A stretch of DNA of 12,036 nucleotides from JBAYHA01 sp041666425 (GCA_041666425.1 JBAYHA010000033.1:1-12036), one strand, 5' to 3'. Shown: positions 1 through 6,203, counted from the stretch's first letter. The notes: generated from the sequence alone by a model not told the origin. Made by a program: numbers and translations.

Positions 1-42
1 AAAACAATACACAATTTACAATAAATTTAAATAAAAATAAGC

Positions 43-48
43 TATAAT
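43..48 (+). promoter_or_regulatory. Candidate -10 box upstream of the small plus-strand unit
   Basis: TATAAT lies 76 bp before the ATG at 125 in a very AT-rich leader. No good -35 box stands at the usual 17 bp; TTTACA at 15-20 is 22 bp away, which is too far. In an AT-rich leader this motif could arise by chance, so support comes mainly from the strong ribosome site and the terminator that follow in the same orientation. If used, transcription would start near 55 and the transcript would be about 415 nt. Confidence 0.4.
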
Positions 49-112
49 AAAAATGTAAGTTCTTTTTAAAAATTTAATTGCCAAAAACTTTTAACTGTCT
101 CTCCAACAGAGG

Positions 113-119
113 AAGGAGG
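113..119 (+). promoter_or_regulatory. Strong Shine-Dalgarno site for the 102-residue frame
   Basis: AAGGAGG ends 5 nt before the ATG at 125. The same spacing of 5-6 nt and the same core are found at most of the small unknown genes on the minus strand, which is the main reason for choosing this start. The site partly overlaps an 8-bp palindrome, GAGGCCTC at 116-123, that might hide it in a small hairpin. Confidence 0.55.
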
Positions 120-124
120 CCTCG

Positions 125-433
125 ATGAGACAAATTACAGCAATTAAATTACTGTGTTTCTTGTTTGAATTTCAAGCAATTATTGTGGAAATGAAAGATG
201 ATTTGGTTGAACGAAATGAGAATGAAGTTTCGCCAGCAGGTGTCGCCAAAACAGTTCCAAGGAGGTCAACTGATGACGACCAGCCTCAACCGATTCTCGG
301 ACCGGGCGGACTCAAAAATGTTTTTGATTTGTGGCCAAAAAAAGAATTCTCGATTTTTACAAAAAACAAGAAAATCAGCAAGTCTCGCGACTTGCCAAAA
401 AATACAAGCAACCCGCAACCCGTTTGTTTGTAA
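125..433 (+). CDS. Small hypothetical protein, 102 residues, only plus-strand gene
   Basis: I do not recognise this protein. Support for a gene is contextual: a TATAAT box upstream, a consensus Shine-Dalgarno site at ideal spacing, and an intrinsic terminator starting 12 bp after the stop codon. The first 25 residues are fairly hydrophobic (LLCFLFEF, AIIVEM) but carry acidic residues, so this is not a convincing membrane segment or signal peptide. The middle is acidic and proline-rich (DDDQPQPILGPGG), followed by VFDLWPKKEF and a lysine-rich tail ending in PVCL. It converges with leuS. G+C at about 190-320 is visibly higher than in the flanks. Two other frames stay open across 320-430, so a frameshift, a different frame or a non-coding transcript are real alternatives. 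No known RNA family was recognisable by eye. Confidence 0.45.
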   Translation: MRQITAIKLLCFLFEFQAIIVEMKDDLVERNENEVSPAGVAKTVPRRSTDDDQPQPILGPGGLKNVFDLWPKKEFSIFTKNKKISKSRDLPKNTSNPQPVCL

Positions 434-444
434 AGAAACAAAAC

Positions 445-475
445 CCCCCAAACAACTTTGGGGGTCTTTTATTTT
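445..475. terminator. Bidirectional intrinsic terminator between convergent units
   Basis: CCCCCAAA (445-452) pairs perfectly with TTTGGGGG (457-464) around a CAAC loop. On the plus strand the stem is followed by a T-rich run (TCTTTTATTTTTAT). On the minus strand it is followed by GTTTTGTTTCTTT. It can therefore end both the plus-strand unit at 125-433 and leuS, whose stop codon is 23 bp away at 488. Confidence 0.88.
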
Positions 476-487
476 TATATTTGAAAA

Positions 488-2938
488 TCAAATTACCACA
501 CTCACTATTTTGCCTTTTATATAAATTATTTTCTTCGGGGATCCGATTAAATGTTTTTTTATTTTTTCGGAATTTAAAACAAGACTTTTTACTTCTTCTT
601 CCGTTATGTCCGGAGAAATTTCAATCGTGTCGCGCAATTTGCCATTTACTTGAACACCAATTTGTATTTTGGCGGAAGAAATCAAATCATTATCAAATTC
701 AGGCCAAGATGACTTCGCCAAAATTTCTTTCTCACCAAAATTTTGCCAAATTTCTTCGGACAAATGCGGAGCAAATGGATGCAATATCTGAATAAATTTT
801 TTGTATGATTCGTAGCTACAACCTTTTTCATAAATTTCATTGACAAAAATCATCATTGCCGAAACGGCCGTATTAAACCTGCGGTCATCAATATCTTCGC
901 CGACTTTTTTGATCGTCTTGTTCAACAAAATTTTTATTGAGTCATCGTCTTGTTCAATAAATTTGTCAAACGACCAAATTCTTTCCAAAAATTTACGACA
1001 ACCCATAATTCCATTGGTGTCCCAACTGACCGGCTGATCATAAGGTCCCATAAACATTTCATAAAGTCGCAGTGAATCTGCACCAAATTCCGTTACCAAT
1101 TTATCCGGATTGATGACATTGCCTCGAGATTTGGACATCTTTTGACCGTCCGGAGCCAGAATCATGCCATGTGAAACTCTTTTTTGATATGGCTCATTAG
1201 TTGGGACGAGATCAAGATCATAAAGAACTTTGTGCCAAAATCTGGAATAAAGAAGATGCAAAGTGGTATGTTCCATTCCACCATTATAAAGATCAACCGG
1301 CAACCAATATTTCATTTTTTTGGCATCAGCAAAAGCTTCATTATTTTTTGGATCAATATAACGCAAGAAATACCAACTCGATCCAGCCCAATTGGGCATA
1401 GTGTCAGTTTCCCGTGTCGCCCGACCACCACATTGCGGACAAGTCGTCTGTACCCAATCAGTCATACTGGCCAGCGGAGATTCTCCGGTTCCAGTTGGTT
1501 CATACTTCTCAACCATTGGCAATTCTAGGGGCAACTTTGCCTCTTTTAACGGCACCCAACCACAAACCGGACAGTTGACCATTGGAATCGGTTCACCCCA
1601 ATAATGTTGACGGCTAAAAACCCAATCGCGAAGATGATATTGCGTTGATTTTTTACCAATATTTTCTTTTTCGATTTTTTCAATTATTTTATCAAAAGCT
1701 TTTTCTGAATCTAAACCATCAAATTCCCCGGAATTAATCATTGTTCCCGGACCGGAATAACAAGCACTTTTATTTTCTGGCGATAAATGACCATAAAGTT
1801 CCGCCCCACCAACAGTCGCTTCAAAAGGTCTTTTTTCTTCCAATGTCAAAGGTTTTATAACCGGAATAATTTCCAAATTATATTTCTGCGCAAATTCAAA
1901 ATCCCGTTCATCATGAGCCGGCACCGCCATAATGGCGCCAGTGCCATAATTTGGCAAAACATAATCAGCGATAAAAATCGGAATTTCTTTGCCAGAAAAA
2001 GGATTAATGGCATTGGCGCCGATAAAAACTCCGGTCTTTTCTTTTTCGACATTGGTTCTTTCTTCTTCGCTTTTATTTTTTGCTTCTTCCTGATATTTCA
2101 AAACCTCAGCTTGTTTGTCATCCCGAACAATTTTGTTGACCAACGAATGTTCCGGAGACAAAACAAGAAATGTCGCGCCAAAAATCGTATCCGGACGAGT
2201 GGTAAAAACTTTTATTTTTTCATTTGTTCCGCTGACTTGGAAATCAATTTCGGCGCCATAACTGCGACCGATCCAATTGATTTGTTGTTGTTTAATTTTG
2301 TCGAGGAAATCAACGGTCTCCAAATCTTCAATCAACCGATCAGCATAAGCGGTAATTTTTAACATCCATTGAGACAATTCTTTTTTTTCTGCCTGCGTTC
2401 CACATCTTTCGCAACCGCCATTGACCACTTCTTCATTGGCGAGACCAATTTTACACTTTGGACACCAATTGATATTCATTTTCTTTTTGTAAGCCAAACC
2501 TTTTTTGAAAAGTTGGATAAAAATCCATTGCGTCCATTTGTAATATTCCGGATCAGTGGTATTTATTTCTCGTGACCAATCAAAACTGATTCCCAACTCT
2601 TGAATTTGTTTTTTAAATGTCGCTACATTTTGCGCCGTAATTATTGTTGGATGTTGTCCTGTTTTGATCGCATAATTTTCCGTTGGCAAACCAAAAGCGT
2701 CCCACCCGATCGGATAAAGAACATTCAAACCAGCCATTCTTTTTTTGCGACAAAGAATATCTTGGGCCGCATAACTGCGGACATGACCAACATGCAAACC
2801 ATCGCCTGACGGATATGGAAATTCGACCAGACAAAAAAACTTTTTCTTTTTTTCCCCGTCTTTGGCTTCAAAAACTTTGTTCTCTTGCCAAACTTCTTGC
2901 CATTTCTGTTCAATTTCTCGATGATTATACTTGCTCAT
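488..2938 (-). CDS. leuS: Leucyl-tRNA synthetase
   Basis: Class I aminoacyl-tRNA synthetase that activates leucine with ATP and charges tRNA-Leu in the cytoplasm. At 816 residues it is slightly shorter than the roughly 860 typical of bacterial enzymes. The HIGH signature is HVGH at residues 49-52, inside FPYPSGDGLHVGH, and KMSKS is at 600-604. The CP1 editing domain is present, with the threonine-rich TTRPDTIFG at 246-254 and AHDERD at 341-346, whose Asp343 matches the residue that anchors mischarged amino acids in this family. Zinc-type cysteine pairs occur at CPKC/CERC (159-162, 176-179) and CPVC/CPQC (456-459, 500-503). The end of the protein has the usual helical anticodon-binding and small C-terminal regions. 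The ATG start begins SKYNHREIEQKWQ, a normal synthetase N-terminus. There is no good Shine-Dalgarno site, only weak purines. It stops with TGA and has its own promoter and terminator. Confidence 0.99.
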   Translation of the reverse strand: MSKYNHREIEQKWQEVWQENKVFEAKDGEKKKKFFCLVEFPYPSGDGLHVGHVRSYAAQDILCRKKRMAGLNVLYPIGWDAFGLPTENYAIKTGQHPTIITAQNVATFKKQIQELGISFDWSREINTTDPEYYKWTQWIFIQLFKKGLAYKKKMNINWCPKCKIGLANEEVVNGGCERCGTQAEKKELSQWMLKITAYADRLIEDLETVDFLDKIKQQQINWIGRSYGAEIDFQVSGTNEKIKVFTTRPDTIFGATFLVLSPEHSLVNKIVRDDKQAEVLKYQEEAKNKSEEERTNVEKEKTGVFIGANAINPFSGKEIPIFIADYVLPNYGTGAIMAVPAHDERDFEFAQKYNLEIIPVIKPLTLEEKRPFEATVGGAELYGHLSPENKSACYSGPGTMINSGEFDGLDSEKAFDKIIEKIEKENIGKKSTQYHLRDWVFSRQHYWGEPIPMVNCPVCGWVPLKEAKLPLELPMVEKYEPTGTGESPLASMTDWVQTTCPQCGGRATRETDTMPNWAGSSWYFLRYIDPKNNEAFADAKKMKYWLPVDLYNGGMEHTTLHLLYSRFWHKVLYDLDLVPTNEPYQKRVSHGMILAPDGQKMSKSRGNVINPDKLVTEFGADSLRLYEMFMGPYDQPVSWDTNGIMGCRKFLERIWSFDKFIEQDDDSIKILLNKTIKKVGEDIDDRRFNTAVSAMMIFVNEIYEKGCSYESYKKFIQILHPFAPHLSEEIWQNFGEKEILAKSSWPEFDNDLISSAKIQIGVQVNGKLRDTIEISPDITEEEVKSLVLNSEKIKKHLIGSPKKIIYIKGKIVSVVI

Positions 2939-2969
2939 AAAATTTCTTTAATTTAACCTTATATCTCCC

Positions 2970-2998
2970 ATTTTAGCTTATTTTAAAATATTTTTCAA
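2970..2998 (-). promoter_or_regulatory. Sigma70-type promoter of leuS
   Basis: On the minus strand TTGAAA (2993-2998) and TAAAAT (2970-2975) are separated by exactly 17 bp. The predicted start near 2963 gives a leader of about 24 nt without a proper Shine-Dalgarno site. The -35 box begins 3 bp after the T-run of the preceding terminator, so leuS is probably transcribed on its own. Confidence 0.75.
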
Positions 2999-3001
2999 TA
3001 A

Positions 3002-3027
3002 CAAAAAACCCCGTCATCCGACAGGGT
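3002..3027 (-). terminator. Intrinsic terminator of the 139-residue gene
   Basis: Read on the minus strand, ACCCTGTC pairs with GACGGGGT (one T-G wobble) around a GGAT loop, followed directly by a T-run (3002-3007). It lies about 50 bp downstream of the 139-residue gene and separates it from the leuS promoter. Confidence 0.85.
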
Positions 3028-3049
3028 ATGCCCCGTCATTTGACGGAGC
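3008..3049. repeat. Tandem pair of near-identical hairpin units
   Basis: Two dyads with the same design stand 22 bp apart. The first is ACCCCGTC-ATCC-GACAGGGT at 3008-3027. The second is GCCCCGTC-ATTT-GACGGAGC at 3030-3049. Each has an 8-bp stem with one wobble in one transcript direction and a 4-nt loop. The left one doubles as the terminator; the right one has no T-run. They resemble small palindromic intergenic repeats of the REP type, but no third copy is visible in this window. A weaker GCAG-T5-CTGC hairpin follows at 3058-3070. Confidence 0.7.
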
Positions 3050-3074
3050 CGATGATCGCAGTTTTTCTGCAAAA

Positions 3075-3494
3075 TTATTTTCTTCTAACTTTTAAATCGA
3101 ACGAATGGTGATCAAATGAACATTCGCAACTATAATTCGATTGTTCAAAAACTTTAGTCAAAAATTCCTGAATAGATCTTCCCAGATAGTCGCTAGATAA
3201 GATTTTTTCTTTACTTGGCCTATCACCATAGGAAGGATAGAAGCAAATTGGTAAACGACCTTTATACTTTTCTAAATGAATTGTTACAGCAAAGTCCAAC
3301 CGCCCATGCAAATTAGAAAACTCGTTCATTTCAACCTTCTGTTTTAAAACACCAACCAAAACCGAAATCAAAAAATCAATTTCTGGTTGAATTTTTTCAA
3401 GAATTTCTTTTTCTTTTTCTACGGCTTTTTTGTATGCTTCTTCCAAATATTGTTTACCCAAGTCAAATTGATTATTGTTTTTTTGTTCAGACAT
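3075..3494 (-). CDS. Hypothetical protein sharing a domain with the 306-residue protein
   Basis: Unrecognised soluble protein of 139 residues, with no signal peptide or membrane segment. Residues 11-70 form a charged helix (YLEEAYKKAVEKEKEILEK) leading to PEI at 37-39 and NLHG at 61-64. This stretch aligns without gaps to residues 171-230 of the neighbouring 306-residue protein at a constant offset of 160, with 17 identities in 60 by my count. A later segment, I..F....FE at 108-117, matches 271-280 of that protein. The end is rich in Cys, His and Asp (CECSFDHHSFD). ATG at 3494 is chosen because AGGAGG lies 5 nt upstream. No clear promoter was found in the 91-bp gap to the 306-residue gene, so the two may be co-transcribed. 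A terminator follows. Confidence 0.85.
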   Translation of the reverse strand: MSEQKNNNQFDLGKQYLEEAYKKAVEKEKEILEKIQPEIDFLISVLVGVLKQKVEMNEFSNLHGRLDFAVTIHLEKYKGRLPICFYPSYGDRPSKEKILSSDYLGRSIQEFLTKVFEQSNYSCECSFDHHSFDLKVRRK

Positions 3495-3499
3495 TAACG

Positions 3500-3505
3500 C
3501 CTCCT
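3500..3505 (-). promoter_or_regulatory. Shine-Dalgarno site of the 139-residue gene
   Basis: AGGAGG on the minus strand lies 5 nt before the ATG. It overlaps the TAG stop (3504-3506) of the upstream remnant frame, as expected if a gene once ended here and was translationally linked to the 139-residue gene. Confidence 0.75.
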
Positions 3506-3563
3506 AAAGTTTGCACGAATTAAAATCCGCATGATCCAACCATCTTTCAATGAAGCTAAAAAC
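3504..3563 (-). pseudogene. Remnant of a 3' gene end encoding a DHADFN tail
   Basis: In this gap the minus strand reads VFSFIERWLDHADFNSCKL followed by TAG, with an in-frame TGA just before it (3564-3566) and no ATG, GTG or TTG start. The core W-DHADFN...L-stop matches the C-terminus of the 109-residue protein (WDHADFNDSPL). At DNA level attaaaatcngcatgatcc (plus strand, 3519-3537 and 4662-4680) is 18 of 19 identical. The likeliest reading is the leftover 3' end of a 109-type gene that stood directly upstream of the 139-residue gene. Alternatives are a conserved DNA or RNA element, or coincidence. It is out of frame with the 306-residue gene. Confidence 0.5.
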
Positions 3564-3585
3564 TCAGTTTTTTGTGATAAATAAA

Positions 3586-4506
3586 TTAAACCAACGTTAT
3601 AGAAATATCCAAAGTTTCTAACTGACAACTCCCGCCAGTTTTAATTGTCGTGTTAATTTCAATATCTTCAAATAGTCTATTTATGAAATTTCTAATTGCC
3701 TTCAAAATAAAATCCTGCCGCAACTTCCTCGGTGGCCCACTAGACATAAAAGACGGCATTTTTTCTCTCATTTCCTGCCACAAACTAGAGGATGAGGTGT
3801 TTTGAAATCGAAACATCACGAGCAAGATACATTTTCCCGGTAAATTTTTATAATGGCCATTTTCAATGGAAACCTTCAATTCCTCAATAATCCTTTTTTC
3901 AACATAAGCAATTTCAGGAGCAACAATTTCATAAAGGCTTCTTTCTTCTTCGTAAGCGATTTGTTTGCCTTTTTTTAATAACTCTTTTCCGGAGGCAAGC
4001 AATTGCTCATCAACTTCAAAAAAAGAAAAATCTTTTTGTTTAATCTCCGCGCCAAGACAAGAATAAAACTTATCTGTATTTCGAACAAAATATAATAACA
4101 ATCTTCTTTCTTCAAAATCAAACCCCGATAAATTATCCTCTATTAGCTTTTGTAACCTTGCAACATGGTCACTTCTTGGTTTTGTTAAGCTGTCTAGATC
4201 AAGACAAAACATTCTTTCTAACAAAACTTCATTTAATTCAGAATCATCAAGCCGATCCCAATCAAAATATTCAAAACTACCAAAATCACGCGTCAGCAAA
4301 TATTTTTCCAATATTGACCGATCAGCAACAAATTCTTCTAACAAATCCTGACAAATAAAATCCCGATACCCACCCTTTCTTTCAAAAATACCAACCACTC
4401 GTTCCAATGCCAACCGCAGAATTTTTTCCTCAGCATAGATTCCACCCAAAAAGGAATAAACCTTGTTAACTTCTTTGCACAAAAAATCAAAATGACTTGA
4501 TGCCAT
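3586..4506 (-). CDS. Hypothetical two-domain protein
   Basis: Unrecognised soluble protein of 306 residues with no signal peptide or membrane span. The N-terminal part (about 1-165) is helical, acidic and rich in Phe and Leu; residues 35-44 (ERVVGIFERK) and 65-85 faintly resemble the 109-residue protein. The C-terminal part (about 171-306) carries the domain that also makes up the 139-residue protein: GK at 173-174, E-rich helix, PEI at 197-199, NLPGK at 221-225, F..LFE at 274-280. It could therefore be a fusion of the two neighbouring small types. ATG at 4506 has AAGGAGG 5 nt upstream, and a consensus promoter lies about 65 bp before it. Downstream there is only a weak AT-rich stem (AAAAAC/GTTTTT, 3558-3572), so read-through into the 139-residue gene is likely. 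Confidence 0.87.
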   Translation of the reverse strand: MASSHFDFLCKEVNKVYSFLGGIYAEEKILRLALERVVGIFERKGGYRDFICQDLLEEFVADRSILEKYLLTRDFGSFEYFDWDRLDDSELNEVLLERMFCLDLDSLTKPRSDHVARLQKLIEDNLSGFDFEERRLLLYFVRNTDKFYSCLGAEIKQKDFSFFEVDEQLLASGKELLKKGKQIAYEEERSLYEIVAPEIAYVEKRIIEELKVSIENGHYKNLPGKCILLVMFRFQNTSSSSLWQEMREKMPSFMSSGPPRKLRQDFILKAIRNFINRLFEDIEINTTIKTGGSCQLETLDISITLV

Positions 4507-4511
4507 AACAA

Positions 4512-4518
4512 CCTCCTT
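4512..4518 (-). promoter_or_regulatory. Shine-Dalgarno site of the 306-residue gene
   Basis: AAGGAGG on the minus strand, 5 nt before the ATG at 4506. It fixes this start over the later in-frame candidates. Confidence 0.8.
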
Positions 4519-4569
4519 GGTAAAAAAAGAACCACAAAGTTAAAAACAAATTTTAATGAACTTTATGCT

Positions 4570-4598
4570 ATATTAACAGCAAAAAGATCTCTTGTCAA
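4570..4598 (-). promoter_or_regulatory. Consensus sigma70-type promoter of the 306-residue gene
   Basis: Perfect TTGACA (4593-4598), a 17-bp spacer and TAATAT (4570-4575) on the minus strand. It is the best match to consensus in the window. The predicted leader is about 56 nt and contains a strong ribosome site. It begins 9 bp after the T-run of the terminator of the 109-residue gene. Confidence 0.85.
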
Positions 4599-4607
4599 CG
4601 ACACGAC

Positions 4608-4635
4608 AAAAAAACTCGGACATGTAAATCCGAGT
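4608..4635 (-). terminator. Intrinsic terminator of the 109-residue gene
   Basis: On the minus strand ACTCGGA pairs perfectly with TCCGAGT around an 8-nt loop and is followed by seven T (4608-4614, the first base pairing at the stem foot). It starts 11 bp after the stop codon at 4647. Confidence 0.9.
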
Positions 4636-4646
4636 AATCTAAATTT

Positions 4647-4976
4647 TTACAAAGGGGAATCATTAAAATCAGCATGATCCCAAGGAACGGTTCGGCTTAA
4701 TATTTTGTCAAAGCCATGCAACCGGCGATAATCTTCTCTGGAAAAAAAACTGACTTTTGTCTGCAAAACAGCCACTAATAAATCTTTGCGCGTTTTTCCA
4801 TTTCGTTGGAAATAAGGCAAAAAGAAGGCCATTTTTTCTTCAAAAATACTGACAACTTGTTCGTCAACTCTGCTCTTTTCAATGCCCATATCCACACAAT
4901 ACTGAAAATGCAACAAATCTTTTACAAAAATTTCCAAATCAGATTCAGAGAAAGAAGAAAAATCATTTTTCATCAT
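4647..4976 (-). CDS. Small hypothetical protein ending in DHADFN
   Basis: Unrecognised soluble protein of 109 residues, mostly predicted helix, with no membrane segment. Residues 41-48 (VVSIFEEK) and the following F..L..L.T..F..DY..L pattern can be aligned with about 37-85 of the 306-residue protein, with gaps. The end, WDHADFNDSPL, recurs in the remnant frame upstream of the 139-residue gene. Two start codons stand in tandem. GGAGG lies 3 nt before the first ATG (4976) and 6 nt before the second (4973); neighbours use 5-6 nt, so the true product may be 108 residues. It lies 52 bp after rnhB with no terminator between, so the two may share a transcript. Its own terminator follows. Confidence 0.8.
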   Translation of the reverse strand: MMKNDFSSFSESDLEIFVKDLLHFQYCVDMGIEKSRVDEQVVSIFEEKMAFFLPYFQRNGKTRKDLLVAVLQTKVSFFSREDYRRLHGFDKILSRTVPWDHADFNDSPL

Positions 4977-4979
4977 AAT

Positions 4980-4984
4980 CCTCC
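4980..4984 (-). promoter_or_regulatory. Shine-Dalgarno site bearing on the start of the 109-residue gene
   Basis: GGAGG on the minus strand is 3 nt from the first and 6 nt from the second of two adjacent ATG codons. The usual spacing seen at the neighbouring genes favours the second. Confidence 0.7.
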
Positions 4985-5028
4985 ATCAGAAAGAACAACA
5001 AAAAACACCTTAACAAATATATTTAAAT

Positions 5029-5643
5029 TTAGCAAGATATGCCTTTTGTAAAATCCATTCGAAAACTACGCCGATGAATTGGACAATAACCCAATTCTTT
5101 TATTTTTTCCAAATGCACCTTGGTTCCATAACCTTTGTGTTTGGCAAAACCATACTCTGGATATTTCCGATCAAAAGCCAACATCATCCGATCACGAAAA
5201 ACTTTGGCGACAATTGACGCCGCGGAAATGGAAATAACTTTGCTATCGCCACCGATTATCAGTTCATGCGGCGTCTCAAATTTCACTCCAGCCATATAAT
5301 CGCAAAGAATATAGTTCGGTTTAACTTTGAGAAAATACCACGCTTTTTTCATAGCCAACTTGTTGGCATAACCTAATCCATGTTTATCAATTTCAGCTGC
5401 GGAAACCACGCCAATCGCCCAGGCCAAACTTTCCTGAAGAATAAATGGCAAAACTTGTTCGCGCTTTTTCTCCGTCAAAACTTTGGAATCTTTTAACAAA
5501 TCAAAAAATGAATTTTTCTCCGAATTCAAAATAACAGCGCCGGCCACGATAGGGCCGGCAAACGGGCCTCGGCCCGCTTCGTCAATTCCGCAAATCAATT
5601 GAAATCCTTGATCCTGTAAATTTTTTTCGTATGAATAATCCAT
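5029..5643 (-). CDS. rnhB: Ribonuclease HII
   Basis: Endonuclease that cuts the RNA strand of RNA-DNA hybrids and removes single ribonucleotides misincorporated into DNA; cytoplasmic and metal-dependent. Its 204 residues are normal for the family. The signature GIDEAGRGPFAGP is at 19-31, giving catalytic Asp21 and Glu22. Asp115 (CDYMAG) and Asp133 (GGDSKV) complete the DEDD set with the 18-residue spacing known from the E. coli enzyme. SISAASIVAKVFRD (138-151) and YPEYGF..HKGYGT (161-174) are typical conserved blocks, and the protein ends soon after HRRSF. No Shine-Dalgarno site precedes the ATG, and the predicted transcript start leaves only about 10 nt of leader, so initiation is nearly leaderless. 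A promoter sits directly upstream and the 109-residue gene follows 52 bp downstream. Confidence 0.98.
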   Translation of the reverse strand: MDYSYEKNLQDQGFQLICGIDEAGRGPFAGPIVAGAVILNSEKNSFFDLLKDSKVLTEKKREQVLPFILQESLAWAIGVVSAAEIDKHGLGYANKLAMKKAWYFLKVKPNYILCDYMAGVKFETPHELIIGGDSKVISISAASIVAKVFRDRMMLAFDRKYPEYGFAKHKGYGTKVHLEKIKELGYCPIHRRSFRMDFTKGISC

Positions 5644-5660
5644 ATTTTTATTTCAAAATC

Positions 5661-5689
5661 ATTTTAACAGAAATTAAAATATTGAGCAA
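5661..5689 (-). promoter_or_regulatory. Sigma70-type promoter of rnhB
   Basis: On the minus strand TTGCTC (5684-5689), a 17-bp spacer and TAAAAT (5661-5666). The -10 box ends 17 nt before the ATG, so the leader would be about 10 nt. It begins 3 bp after the T-run of the upstream terminator, the same gap as at leuS. Confidence 0.68.
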
Positions 5690-5692
5690 AAT

Positions 5693-5723
5693 AAAAAAGA
5701 CTTGGAGCTTGACTTCAAATCTT
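5693..5723 (-). terminator. Intrinsic terminator of the 152-residue gene
   Basis: On the minus strand AAGATTTG pairs with CAAGTCTT (one T-G wobble) around an 11-nt loop and runs into TTTTTTATTTT. It begins 9 bp after the stop codon of the 152-residue gene and isolates that gene from rnhB. Confidence 0.8.
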
Positions 5724-5732
5724 TATCTCTTT

Positions 5733-6191
5733 TTATTCTCTATTATCATAGATTAAAATGTGTTCTTCCCCTTGTTTCTCAAACCACAATTCTAATGTTC
5801 CAACTTCCAGCTCAGCCAAAAATCGCACAAATGGCGCATCTTTATCTCGTGTAATGCCAAAATATTGCTTTGACACAACTTCTGCTGTTTTAAGAACATT
5901 TTGAACATTTTCCCAATTTTGTAACTCCTCACTTTTTACTTTCTTTCGAGGAAAAATCGGAGACACACTGTCATCAATCCGCAAATCCACACCATATTCC
6001 AAATGCGGTTGAGAACCCAACGCAGCAACAAGATCACGAGATTCGTGTAATTTAAAAACTCTAAGCGTGTCCGCCGACTCTCTGGCAACGGCCAAAAGAA
6101 CTTCATATTCTTTAACCTTTTCTTCCCTTTTTGACAATTCACCAGTTGTTCTCCCTAAAACTGCACGAAGCGCTGTTATCTCGATATTCAT
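5733..6191 (-). CDS. Hypothetical protein, 152 residues
   Basis: I do not recognise this protein. Residues 15-35 (TGELSKREEKVKEYEVLLAVA) are likely a helix or short coiled coil. The middle has alternating hydrophobic and polar segments (YGVDLRIDD at 66-74, then PIFPRKKVK). The end looks like beta-strands separated by short turns (VGTLELWFEKQGEEHILIYDNRE). There is no signal peptide or membrane span, so it is probably cytoplasmic. ATG at 6191 is supported by AGGAGG 6 nt upstream. It has its own terminator and is separated from the giant gene upstream by 147 bp that contain overlapping palindromes, so it is probably a single-gene unit. No clear -10/-35 pair was found; TTGACT (6244-6249) is a possible -35 box without a convincing partner. 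Confidence 0.83.
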   Translation of the reverse strand: MNIEITALRAVLGRTTGELSKREEKVKEYEVLLAVARESADTLRVFKLHESRDLVAALGSQPHLEYGVDLRIDDSVSPIFPRKKVKSEELQNWENVQNVLKTAEVVSKQYFGITRDKDAPFVRFLAELEVGTLELWFEKQGEEHILIYDNRE

Positions 6192-6197
6192 TCTACC

Positions 6198-6203
6198 CCT
6201 CCT
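6198..6203 (-). promoter_or_regulatory. Shine-Dalgarno site of the 152-residue gene
   Basis: AGGAGG on the minus strand, 6 nt before the ATG at 6191. It matches the sites of the other small unknown genes. Confidence 0.78.

Noticed and set aside
55..475. tmRNA or RNase P RNA in the left-hand unit
   Set aside because: The length would fit, but I found no T-loop and CCA end, no tmRNA start consensus, and only a weak resemblance of GAGGAAGGAGG to the RNase P core motif.
273..524. Second small plus-strand frame behind an AAGGAGG site at 259-265
   Set aside because: The site and 7-nt spacing are good, but the frame runs through the terminator stem and into the 3' end of leuS. Kept only as part of the finding on this unit.
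331..795. Plus-strand open frame of 154 codons running into leuS
   Set aside because: It crosses the strong bidirectional terminator and lies mostly antisense to the well-supported leuS coding region; no ribosome site precedes it.
1787..2362. 191-codon plus-strand open frame
   Set aside because: Entirely antisense to leuS within the editing domain, rich in Phe, Asn and Arg as expected of a shadow of an AT-rich gene; no ribosome site.
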